A stretch of DNA of 64,000 nt from Strigamia acuminata (lineage: Eukaryota > Arthropoda > Chilopoda > Geophilomorpha > Linotaeniidae). The stretch spans positions 8,768,427 to 8,832,426 of the forward strand of contig OX442315.1 in assembly GCA_949358305.1 (NCBI GenBank). Direction: 5' to 3'. A program made the translations under genes and the position numbers. Every line of letters begins with the position of its first letter. Positions within the stretch are counted from its first letter, which is position 1. Positions 12,901 to 21,921 of this stretch are shown here, piece after piece. The notes below the pieces were generated by a model. It made no database searches and was not told where the DNA came from. It saw only the letters and a list, made by a program, of their open reading frames with translations.

Positions 12901-14376
12901 ATGGACGGCCCCTATTCTAATCCTGACTATGCATGTAAAAGGAGTGTGCGTACTCAAAAGTGAGTCCAAATAACAGTAATCCATTTAGTAAGTTTGGCTA
13001 ATATGCCAAACTGTTGGCAGCCATCTTTAATGCATGGTGGTGGAAACACAATGACATATGTTGGAGAGTTGGTACTCTCCACATTGTTATTACGTGATGT
13101 ATGCGTCCCTCCCGCTGTGGTAAATCCTCATACCATGGCGGGTAAAACCATACCCCAGTCACAGTTAAGTTAAATGGAATACCAGTAATAAATTTTTGTC
13201 CTTAGATGCTTTTCATGCTAACACAGACCAGAATCAATATCAAGCCATTTACAATGCAACCACACAACTCGTGGATGTTTGTAAAAATCTTCAAACAAAC
13301 CGTGAGTACTGAGCCAAAAACCATGATAACAAACACGTGGATAAGTTTAAACGATTAAACTGTTTAAAATATCGCACAATTGCACCATGCTTTCATTGAC
13401 GAAATCCCTTATTATTCCTAAAAAATCAGATTCAAAGATTGAATTCGCCTGTAATTCCCTGCGTGACAATGGAAAAATTTGAAAGATGTCAAAGTGACTG
13501 CCTAGAAAATAATTTGGTCAAAGAAAATCTCAAATGCAGGTTAAACAAAAACAATATTAATACCGTATAACCCCGCTTATTGCTGCATGAAGATTGGCAT
13601 GCGGGTATAGATCAAAACATGCCGGTATAAGTAAAAAAAACTATTTTCTTGTTTTTTTGTTTAGAAAAGCCCAGATGAATAATTCTGTTAAAATTAGGGC
13701 CTAAAATTTATGTTTTCTTGATATTCTGAAGATTACTACTAAATTTTTGGAAAAATTTATAGAAATTTACGCCAATTTCCTTCATCTTGGACATCTAAAT
13801 ATGCGTTTTAAGCATGTTTTAGGCTCAAATTAAAAAAAAAATTTGCACTCACTTACACCGGCATGCCGTTAAAAACAGGGTTTATCGGCATGCCGGTAAT
13901 ACTCGCACTATACTGACATGCGACAATAAGCGAGGTAATATGTTAACTTGATTCAATTTTAATTCTTTGTATTACAACTACTCGTATAAAGATTACCACA
14001 TGTGAATTCCTCATCTTTGTCTTTATGCAAGACATCAATCTCAGCTAAACTGGCAAGAAAATCCTACTTACACGTAGAATCCAATGTTGATGCTATTCAC
14101 AACTGCAAATGTCATCCTGCGTGCAATCAAACAGTTTACACTGCAATCAGTGAATACATTCAAGCATACGAGCTTATGGATATAATACTAACTAAATTTC
14201 AGTTTGAAAGCAACATAAATGAAATATTTAAACAGAAATTCATTATGCCAGTTGCAAAATGCATCAGTGATGTAGGGTCAATTCTAGGATTTTTTCTTGG
14301 AGTTTCTGTTCTCTCCTGCTTACAATTATTGCAAACCGTGTGCCACTTTATTGATAATAAGATATGGCGAAAATAA
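6976..14376 (+). CDS. Predicted tandem-fused (two-unit) DEG/ENaC sodium channel
   Basis: The predicted exons are 6976-7348, 7407-7513, 8162-8240, 8334-8419, 9716-9825, 11117-11915, 12145-12250, 12303-12385, 13206-13301, 13430-13539 and 13992-14376. All borders are GT..AG and all phases fit. Unit 1 has a first membrane helix (RLFIITTLSLCILQCCEQ) followed by NFPAMYLAS, where the family has FPAVTIC. Its second helix is CDIGGCLSFYAGLSCLSIV, with filter GLS at 11412-11420. Unit 2 has a first helix (KMFVLVMCSLCTYLIHTQ), then VPSVVSC, a cysteine-rich domain, and a second helix with filter GVS (14299-14307). Both termini of this family are cytoplasmic, so the C-to-N fusion is topologically sound. The start is the first in-frame ATG; the frame is open slightly upstream. 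The TAG at 9767-9769 breaks unit 1 unless the AG at 9768-9769 is the acceptor. Two separate genes or a pseudogene remain possible. Confidence 0.6.
7530..7977. repeat. Intronic direct repeat (7530-7695 and 7815-7977)
   Basis: The two blocks each begin CATTGAATAAATTCAAGAAC and share GGTTGAATTTGCCAGTTCGG and a following AT-rich run ending near AAATTT. About 120 bp of unrelated sequence separates them. They lie in the intron between the second and third channel exons, and no gene is seen in them. Confidence 0.6.
8779..8973. mobile_element. Tc1/mariner-type MITE with TA duplication
   Basis: The ends are CAGTGGTGGAAAAAAGTTTG and its near-exact inverted partner, extending at least 40 bp inward. TA dinucleotides flank both sides (8779-8780 and 8972-8973). 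The length is about 190 bp with no ORF. It is intronic to the channel locus. Confidence 0.75.
9016..9374. mobile_element. CpG-rich MITE with about 44 bp inverted ends
   Basis: The left end TTATGCTGGGCGCACACATA is mirrored at the right. The inverted ends continue through repeated CGCGTCGCG blocks for roughly 44 bp. The element is markedly GC- and CpG-rich compared with its surroundings. A nested inner repeat around AGTACTATTTCGC is visible near 9125. No ORF is present. The flanking target duplication is ambiguous, so the superfamily is not assigned. Confidence 0.6.
9985..10896 (+). mobile_element. Probable retroelement remnant with (TGAAA)n tail
   Basis: An open frame without an obvious start runs from about 10460 to the TAA at 10807-10809 (LADAIRDPAHSISKFFNAD is a sample). 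It is followed by a short 3' untranslated stretch and ends in ATGAAATGAAATGAAAT. This layout resembles the 3' end of a non-LTR retrotransposon or a SINE derived from one. I recognise no domain in the frame. The block 9996-10068 is repeated inverted at about 13075-13170, so the region may be composite. Confidence 0.35.
11117..11915 (+). CDS. Single exon joining TM2 of one DEG/ENaC unit to TM1 of the next
   Basis: This is the key exon of the fused channel. It starts after the acceptor at 11115-11116 in phase 2 and reads LPFLPSQQTNDCISDKLSCD. It continues through CHCAPECEKTIV into the second membrane helix (CDIGGCLSFYAGLSCLSIV), then a Lys-rich cytoplasmic linker of about 65 residues (RKQNKKIRLYVKKKSQLEKR onward). 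The first helix of the following unit comes next, then its extracellular start (YIQVPSVVSCTDNNE). The frame stays open through the donor GTAAAA at 11916 and stops at 11933 if unspliced. That donor is weak, but it joins in phase to 12145 (ELLMALNKQ). Unspliced, the protein would end just after this exon. Confidence 0.65.
12499..12912. mobile_element. MITE with GGGGCCGTCCATAAATTA ends
   Basis: Left end GGGGCCGTCCATAAATTA and right end TAATTTATGGACGGCCCC are inverted and continue with GGTAACGC/GCGTTACG. The flanks repeat TAT. The interior has long C-runs (12546-12630 and 12819-12885), which make a false minus-strand ORF of 99 codons. It is inserted between two channel exons and is absent from the paralogous intron near position 150. 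Confidence 0.7.
13568..13937. mobile_element. MITE in channel intron
   Basis: The left part CCCCGCTTATTGCTGCATG is mirrored by CATGCGACAATAAGCGAGG on the right. The interior repeats GGCATGCCGG-type blocks. The paralogous intron near 3780 lacks the block: AAACAAAAACA runs straight on to AACTTGATTC. No ORF is present. Confidence 0.55.
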
Positions 14377-14793
14377 TGGGACAGTTGACGTAGCACAAGC
14401 ATATGAAGACATCTCAATCAGTTGCCAACAATTTTGAATCTATACTCAAAACCACCCCAACGTTGATCTATTTCAGCCGGTTTACGCCTAACTGTGTACT
14501 GTGTTCTACTACGCGGAAAAGTAGTTCTGTGTCACCTTTGACAATGTTGGTAATCGAGCACAATGTCTGGAGTTCGATTACAATTCTGGTGTTTTGGACT
14601 ACTTTTTTGTGCCACTACACCAGTGAAATAGATCAACGTTGGAGTGGTTTTGAGTATAGATCTTAATTGTGCCATTCCCATTTTCTTACCAACGTAAAGT
14701 AAATACACAATGCAGCCAATTGTGTATGTAACCATGTTCGGCTGCTTTTACATTTATACACACGCACCATCCACACGAAGAAGAAATCAACAG

Positions 14794-14972
14794 TCGAAAC
14801 TCTTTATAACGAATCGTGATATAACAAATTATCGATATAACGAATACCTAAAAATGGCTGGTTTGGTTGGCTGAGCATAGACCACCATGTTAAAAAATTT
14901 CAATATACCGAATTCTTGTCATAACGAATCGATTTTTTGGGTCCCTTGCGATTCGTTATAAAGAGTTTTGAT
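14794..14972. mobile_element. Small pogo/Tc1-like MITE
   Basis: The ends are inverted around AACTCTTTATAACGAATCG on the left and CGATTCGTTATAAAGAGTT-type sequence on the right. The interior repeats ATATAACGAAT motifs. A related element in reverse orientation lies at 21202-21345. It sits about 400 bp downstream of the channel stop and has no coding capacity. Confidence 0.55.
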
Positions 14973-14996
14973 TCTATAGGCAATATATTTTAAATA

Positions 14997-16192
14997 CTAC
15001 TCAAACCCAGGTGTAAGTGGTCACCTCTTTTCAGTGTGTAATCAAATGTTTATTTCAAGTTTTTCAGGTTTAGTGTAATAAATAAATAAATTTGCACATG
15101 AGGGTTGAAAAATACACTGAATTTACTTTAATTCAAAAAAAACAAAACCAAAATAAACAAATAAACAAAAAAGTTATGACTGATTTCAGTTGAGTTATTT
15201 GACACAAGTGAAAGTGGTCACTGCACTACTTGACTCATGTGAAAGTGGTCAAGTCATTTTAATATTTTGTAACATCTTCTTTAGCATTAATTCCTGCCTG
15301 AATACGGTCTGACATGGTTTCTATTAGTTCTTGACAATATTCTGGAGTGATCGAGCCCCACAGGCCAAGTCAAAACTTAAATGTGATGGGTTTGAAAACT
15401 GAACAATTGACTTGACTTTATGTTTAGAATCATTTTCCTACTGAAATATCCATTTCAAAGCCAGTTTATCACCTGCAAATTGAAGCATAACAATCCTTCA
15501 ACACTTTGTTATAAGTATATTGGTCCATGATACCCTTAATTTAATGTTGTGAACCGATACACATAGAGAAAACCATCCCCAAGCCATCCCAATAGTAAAA
15601 TGGCTTGGGGATGGTTTCCTGTATGTGTATCGGTCCACAACATTAAATTAAGGGTTTCACAGACCAATATACTTATAACAAAGTGTTGAAGGATTGTTAT
15701 GCTTCAATTTGCAGGTGATAAACTGGCTTTGAAATGGATATTTCAGTAGGAAAATGATTCTAAACATAAAGTCAAGTCAATTGCTCAGTTTTCAAACCCA
15801 TCACATTTAGGTTTTGACTTGGCCTGTGGGGCTCGATCACTCCAGAATATTGTCAAGAACTAATAGAAACCATGTCAGACCGTATTCAGGCAGGAATTAA
15901 TGCTAAAGAAGATGTTACAAAATATTAAAATGACTTGACCACTTTCACATGAGTCAAGTAGTGCAGTGACCACTTTCACTTGTGTCAAATAACTCAACTG
16001 AAATCAGTCATAACTTTTTTGTTTATTTGTTTATTTTGGTTTTGTTTTTTTTGAATTAAAGTAAATTCAGTGTATTTTTCAACCCTCATGTGCAAATTTA
16101 TTTATTTATTACACTGAACTTGAAAAACTTGAAATAAACATTTGATTACACACTGAAACGAGGTGACCACTTACACCTGGGTTTGAGTAGTA
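14997..16192. mobile_element. Foldback element of two inverted Tc1-like transposase 3' ends
   Basis: This is a nearly perfect palindrome of about 590 bp per arm with a loop near 15583-15596, flanked by TA on both sides. The outer ends are CTACTCAAACCCAGGTGTAA. Each arm, read outward, encodes remains of a Tc1-family transposase: DQYTYNKVLKDCYASIC, then a degenerate stretch, then CQELIETMSDRIQAGINAKE followed by a stop near 15926 (right arm). The mirror on the left arm is equivalent. No catalytic D,D,E region is retained, so it cannot act on its own. Confidence 0.75.
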
Positions 16193-17459
16193 CATGGTAA
16201 TAAACTTTCCATATATTTCTGAGGATGAACCTATGTAGGTAAAATATAATAACTAAATTAGGGCCCGGGTAAATGTGTAAGAAATATTTATATTCAATAA
16301 ACAGCCGAAATTGGCTATAAATGCATATTTTCCGAAAATCCAAAAATAAATAGATAAATCGCAATTTTAATGATACACACATGATAGGCCCCATCTATAC
16401 ATGATACGTTTTGTTTACGTATAATATCATCTATGCCTTTATTTATGTTTGTCATACGCACAATGCCGAAAGTTGTTAATTCGAAATTGACACAGGAACA
16501 ATTAAAGCCCTATCACCAGTTACGATGTTAACCCATTTTTTTTCCCAATTTAAGTCGGTGCAAGCGACACGGTTTTACCACACAACTCTTAGAAACAGCA
16601 CTAATTTGTTATTGCAACACATGATTTCATTACAATAAATCTTTTTATTTTGCAAATTTTAAGTTTTTTTCTCACATAAAATAGAATTTTTAGTGCATAC
16701 TTTATGTGCATAACACTAATTTTATTTCACATATTTATCTTGAGTTTAAGTAATTATATATGTTAAAAATATGAATTTATCTAGTGATTAAATTTATCTA
16801 TTCAATATATTTACCATATTTACTGAATTTATACAAATTATAAAATATTTATTTTACATTTCAAATACTGTACATGAGATAATTATGTTGCTATACAGGA
16901 TAATGTGTCTGTGTAGCTGAATGCAGGGCAGGGCACAGCACCCCCTAACGTATTATGCACATAATTGTTTAGTGGCTAAACCAATCACATGGTGTGTGAG
17001 CACTGCCTTTACCACAGTACCATATACCTGATGTAATTTCAAATTATCTCAATAAAAAATAATGAGAATGCACTGTAAAAGAATACATTAAGCTATTATA
17101 CATCTCACATTTCAAAGATATCATTATTTGCCTAAATGGAAACATTAACCGCATAAATGTCACTCAAAGGTATTATTATGGCAACCTTTAATATAGTAGA
17201 GCGTTGATTATCCAAACGTTGGTCATGCGAACGACCAGTTAACCGAACCAACGATGATCAACGTTTTATCGCCTTTTTAAACAATATTTGTCCATTTTTT
17301 ATTTCATTTTTGTCCATTCTTAAAGTCGATTTTTGCCCAGTTTTTAAGTCGATTTTTGTTCATTTTTTAGTCGATTTTAATCGGTTTTCAATTTTGTCCA
17401 AACTTATCAGAAATTTCTCGGTTTTGTTAAAATTAATCCAAAATTTCTCAATTTTATCG
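16193..17459. other. Non-coding DNA, partly a duplicate of 4.8-5.4 kb
   Basis: No gene is seen. From about 16840 to 17460 it aligns with 4805-5400 (for example ATTGTTTAGTGG and CCAATCACATGGTGT), with small indels. The part before 16840 is AT-rich unique sequence. Confidence 0.5.
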
Positions 17460-17620
17460 CCAATATAGCAAATTTGCTCAAATTTTCTCCAAAATTTTCT
17501 CCAAATTTTTCTCCAAATTTTCTCCAAATTTTTCTCCAAATTTTTCTAAATTTTTCTAACAAATTTTCTCTAAATTTCTCGAAATATTCTCAAGTTTTCT
17601 CCAAATTTATCTAAATGTCT
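17460..17620. repeat. Short minisatellite, TTTTCTCCAAA type
   Basis: About ten degenerate copies of TTTTCTCCAAATT and variants occur here, related to the array at 5446-5830. It occupies the same relative place in the duplicate of the channel flank. The short ORF beginning at 17615 arises at its edge. Confidence 0.65.
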
Positions 17621-17989
17621 ACTTTTTGTGGCAGGGACCCCCGCCACTGCAAATTTGGTCCTGCAAATGATTCCGAAAACTTAAAATATTTATTTAAATT
17701 CATTGGTTTAAAACTTGGGCCTACAATGGGTTTACCAATAGATTTCAATCCAATGGCAAAATCCAATCATTTTGTACTAAGCTGTTTTTTGATTTTTTAT
17801 CTATCTGTAAGCTCATTTTTTGTTTAAAACGCATCTTCTTAACTAAACTTACCCATTCGTTGGTTGTTCCATTCACTAGCCGTCATCCTACGTGATGTAA
17901 TCGTAATCGATGTAACGCACGGATTCACAAGTTGTAAATTTATAACCGCTACGAGATTCCACCGTTTCACTCGAGTCCGCCATTATGTA

Positions 17990-18115
17990 ACTGCATCCGT
18001 GTGCAGCACCGCAGTTGACCGGAAATCAGATATGATTGGATCAAAATTAAGCAGCACTTATTTGTTAGAAATACAAATGAAACCTGATTTAAGAAATTTA
18101 GAATCGCTTATAATT
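17990..18115 (+). pseudogene. Decayed DEG/ENaC exon fragment
   Basis: The stretch GATATGATTGGATCAAAATT followed by AGCAGCACTTA aligns with 5909-5940, the start of the decayed channel exon, but carries extra stops and loses the match after about 60 bp. It marks the downstream limit of the tandem duplication. Confidence 0.45.
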
Positions 18116-18154
18116 TAAAACTTAAAATTTATTTCTTTAAAAAAATATTACAAA

Positions 18155-18466
18155 CTGCGGTTTACCTGGCCATCATGGTGGATCGTCGAGGCGCGGGCTG
18201 ACGAGCGAGCTATCGACGACATTGATTACTACGGCAACAAGAGGCTGGAGTTGGCCGGGTCGCTGCTCGCGCTGCTCTTCGAGGACCTTTTTAAGCGGTA
18301 TAATCACGAGTTGATGTTGGTCGCCAACAAGTTTTTCGGCGCGGGGAAGGGCGCAACGTTCGACGTCAGACGACACATGGAAACCAAGTGCGATTTGATC
18401 ACGTGGGGGTTCGTCAACGCTATCTCGACGGGGAATTGGTTGCTCAAACGGTTCCTGATGGAAAGA
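18155..18466 (+). pseudogene. RNA polymerase III subunit RPC2 (POLR3B)-like exon fragment
   Basis: The main frame reads DDIDYYGNKRLELAGSLLAL, then LLFEDLFKRYNHEL and later FVNAISTGNWLLKRF. These match the lobe/hybrid-binding region of the second-largest RNA polymerase subunit. The YYGNKRLELAG and FEDLFKR wording points to Pol III rather than Pol I or II. Upstream, VYLAIMV is in a different frame, so an indel has broken the reading. The match stops abruptly at about 18466 in ATGCAAAAAAA repeats. It is far GC-richer than its surroundings. Only about 100 of roughly 1100 family residues are present, so it is a captured or retrocopied fragment, not a gene. Confidence 0.7.
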
Positions 18467-18812
18467 AATCCAATTTCGTGCAAAAAAATCCAATTTTATG
18501 AAAAAAAATCCAATTTTATGCAAAAAAAATCCAATTTTATGCAAAAAAAATCCAATTTTATGCAAAAAAAATCCAATTTTATGCAAAAAAATCCAATTTT
18601 ATGCAAAAAAATTCAATTTTATGCAAAAAAAAATCCAATTTTATGCAAAAAAATCGAATTTTATAAAAAAAAATCCAATTTTATGAAAAAAAATCCAATT
18701 TTATGCAAAAAAATTCAAATTTTATGCAAAAAAATCCAATTTTATGCAAAAAAAATCCAATTTTTGCAAAAAATTTGTTTTCATACAACTAATCCAATTT
18801 TATGTAAAAAAA
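18467..18812. repeat. Minisatellite, ATGCAAAAAAATCCAATTTT, 20-22 bp unit
   Basis: About sixteen copies of a 20-22 bp unit with A-run length variation. It opens false frames of the NPILCKK type in all three plus frames. A few copies of the same unit truncate the channel pseudogene at 6236-6300. Confidence 0.8.
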
Positions 18813-18813
18813 T

Positions 18814-18886
18814 TTATTGGAACCCCTTTGCTTGAAGAGAAGAGAGTATATGGATATTATTTTGACGCGTTAAACGTAAAGAGTCA
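18814..18886 (+). pseudogene. Lipocalin-like exon fragment
   Basis: The sequence CCTTTGCTTGAAGAGAAGAG and following, reading LLEEKRVYGYYFDALNVKS, matches the third exon of the lipocalin-like genes at 63414-63508 and 27468-27562. No other exon of the gene lies nearby. It abuts the LRR-gene upstream block. Confidence 0.6.
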
Positions 18887-19158
18887 AGATGGATTACAAA
18901 AACTGTCGTAAAAATTTGGTTTTTAAGTTCCACAGATTTGAAATTCCAATAAAAACTACACACAAACCCTAATTAATTTATTAAACAAAAATATAAAAAT
19001 TTGATGAGTATGAAATCGATTTTCTTTAAATCTTAAAAATCTCATGACGCGCAGCACGAACATGTAACAACGTTCGCCATACGTAGCCAGCGTATGCACT
19101 TAAACGGCTTGTTCACGAAATTTTCAACATTCGCATTCGCAATAACTGCTTAATCAAC

Positions 19159-20480
19159 ATGCCGTACCAGAAAAATCTGCAAGAACTGTGTTTAAAAAAG
19201 ATTATCACTGATTTCGAGGCGATGCAAGACCAATTAGCTGAACAACCTTTTCCTCCCATCTTTATCCAGGCCATATACGAAAGATTGTGTCAACATGGAT
19301 ACAAATATAAACTCGAAAGACGTTTGAAATCAAACATTTTCATTCAATCCGGCACGACAAGATTGGCAGACTTACACAAGTTCGATTTACCCTTGCATCG
19401 TTTGTTCGACAAAATTGGCAAATTGTGCAAAAACCTCATCGACTTAGACTTGTCAACTTACTCGTATGTTACCCGATCTCGACGAATAATCAACTGCTCT
19501 CCCATTTGCCGCAAATTCAACGCTTAAACTTAAATACTACACCAGAATGCACTGACGAGGTCGCAGCTGAAATCGGTCGCAATTGTCGACAATTGACGCA
19601 TCTCGATTTAAATGAGTGCACAAAGATCACCGACACTGGCCTCTTTTCTTTAGCCAATTGCGTAAACCTCGAGTGTTTGAGTGTAATCAATTCTAGTGTG
19701 ACGTGCGAAGGATGTTTCAGCGTTTTAAACCGACTGCCCGTTTTAAAGGTATTTGACATCGACCACGACTTGTTTGCCATGATAAAACGACAATCACAAT
19801 CGATGCCGTTGCGCACTTATTCCATAGAACAAATGAACTGTTACCTGAATAGTAGCCAAGACCTCACCTTTCTCTTCACCGTTTTCCCCAAAATGACCAG
19901 TTTACGTATTAGATGGGATACTGCAGTGGCACTACACGCGTGCAAACCCGAAGTGATGAGCATGGGGTTACAACGATTGACTAATCTGCATCTGTTAGGT
20001 CTTAGATTAGTCAGTCCTCGACTAATCAGTCGCTTCTGCCCAAAGTTGAAGGAATTGAGACTGATTCAGTGTACGATTTTAGACAAAACCGATAATTTGC
20101 GAAATTCTGCCGTTGCTCTGTTCACGAAGCTAAGTCGCTTGAAAATACAGTCTTGGTCTCTCACTGTTGATTTACACATGTTATTCTTACAGTGTCCGAA
20201 CGTGGAGGAAGTACATATTAATAGTTGTGAAACACTAAATGATGAATTGGTGTCGAAGCTTGTTGGGTCGAATGTATTTCAAAATCTCAAGTATTTGAAA
20301 CTGCGTGGGTGTGATTCGATTAATTTGAGTTCCATTTTGAAATTATTGAAAATGCGAAATCCGTTGAGGAAGTTGACCGTGCAACTATGTAGAAATATTG
20401 ATACGTCAGCTTATCATAAAATTAAAAGTTATGTTGAATGCAACAACTTGGATTTACAGGTTAACCATAGCCCATTTTAA
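19159..20480 (+). pseudogene. LRR protein (FBXL/AMN1-like), 1-nt frameshift
   Basis: ATG at 19159 (MPYQKNLQELCLKK) opens a leucine-rich-repeat protein closely related to those at 21922 and 28631. Repeats of the cysteine-containing type are clear, for example LTHLDLNECTKITDTGLFSL. A single A is missing near 19493 (ATCAACTGCTC, where paralogues have ATCAAACTGCTC). This splits the frame into 19159-19527 and an open part that runs to 20480. Repaired length would be about 440 residues, as in the intact paralogues. In the conserved block upstream of the ATG, TAG stands where paralogues have TTG. It is probably a recent pseudogene or an assembly error. Confidence 0.8.
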
Positions 20481-21921
20481 TAGGCTAATTAACGGGTGAA
20501 AAACTGATAAATTAAGCACAGAAATGACCAAAAAAATTCGATTGCTACAGCAATTTCATAAGAAACACTTAAATATTGATTGGATTGTAAGAGAATTATG
20601 TAGTAAGTTGCAACAAAATGTTATAATTTTATTAAAAACTTCTGTTGTATGGTCAGTATTGCCTTTTCGTTTTACTTGGATTTTAGCTTTTTTTTTTAGA
20701 TTAGTATTAGGTATATAGGTGTGTAGTTTTACCAGCTTTATTGCTTTTGAAAGACCCTTAAACCTTTTTGTCATCTCCACCAATGTCCTATTTTATTTCC
20801 ATGCTTGTTTGTTCCATCTTCATCTTTCTGCGCTTTGACCGGCCTCAGTTTTCATAGTTTCATTCCTTCGTGTGGAAGTTGCCCAATGACGATCAACAAA
20901 AAGTATCATAATAAAAAAAAGAATAATATACATAATATACATTCTAAAATTCGAAATTTTCATTTTTATGCAGTCTTGAAAAAATTTATTATTACCAACA
21001 CTTTTATTCTTGAGAAAATATGCATTTTGGTTGACTAGAATAAGTGTAACCTTTCTGGTTACATTTATGACATAAATAAATAGGATTTTCTTGCATAAAT
21101 AAATGATGAATCAGTTTGTTGCGAAATGCAATTGCTTCAGCTACAATAATGTTTACACATTACTACAGAACCATCAATTATTATTATTTCTCTTTTTGAA
21201 ATACAGTCGAGACTCGTTATACTGTATAACGAATCGCAAGGGACCGAGAAAGCGGTTCGTTATATCAAAACTTTTTAACATGGTGTTCTATGGCCAACGA
21301 ACCAACCAACCAACCAAGCCATACTTAAGTATTCGTTATTTCGCGGTCAAATTTCTTTTCTAAAGGTCTGTCAACCTAAGTATAATTTACAGCTGCCTGT
21401 GTGTGTTTTGGAGCACTCAAAACAAAAAGCGTCAGTTCAGTTGTGCCATCTATGAGAAGAAAACAGAAGTTATATATTAATTTTGGTGCCAAGTTTAAAT
21501 TATTCTCAATACTTACTTTGTAGTGTTTTCTGCTGATGGTTTTCGTGATGGTGTGGGATTGAATTAATGTGCGACCGTCATTGTTGGTGATGGGTGACAA
21601 GAGTGGTTTTATCACAAGATAGGTGGCGCTGTAGTAGCAATATATATGAAAGCATCTATAAAAACTGTGGCAAAAATTCCGTTTTTAAATATCCACACAT
21701 CTCAAAATTCAATAAAAATTACACACACACACCGTAATTGATTTATTAAACAAAAATATAAAAATTTTATGATTATAAAATCGATTTTCTTTTAATTTTT
21801 AAAGATCTCATGACGCGCAGCGCGAATATGTAACAACGTTCGCCAAACGTTGCCAGCACGTATACTTAAACGGCTTGTTCACGAAATTTTAAACATTTCC
21901 ATTCGCAACTACTTAATCAAC
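20481..21921. other. Intergenic region between LRR genes with a MITE
   Basis: It starts with a 3' flank shared with the other LRR copies (GAAACACTTAAATATTGATT). The remainder is AT-rich. A block at 21376-21520 resembles 23910-24040 and 30300-30430. The block from about 21660 is the conserved upstream region of the next LRR gene (ATTTATTAAACAAAAATATA). No convincing gene is present. Confidence 0.5.
21202..21345. mobile_element. Small pogo/Tc1-like MITE, reverse of 14794-14972
   Basis: It starts ACAGTCGAGACTCGTTATAC and contains TATAACGAATCGCAAGGGAC and AACATGGTG, matching the reverse orientation of the 14794-14972 element. It is degenerate at its right end. Confidence 0.45.

Noticed and set aside
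13206-13301. Reading the exon as AFHANTDQNQYQAIYNATTQ with a conserved cysteine
   Set aside because: The exon is 96 nt between two phase-0 borders, so the only frame that joins its neighbours is MLFMLTQTRINIKPFTM; the other frame breaks the junctions.
18467-18812. CRISPR-like array
   Set aside because: Repeats are contiguous without unique spacers, AT-rich and of variable length, in a eukaryotic context.
18251-18835. A 194-codon frame as one protein
   Set aside because: Its first half is the RPC2-like fragment and its second half translates the ATGCAAAAAAA minisatellite. TTG, not ATG, starts it.
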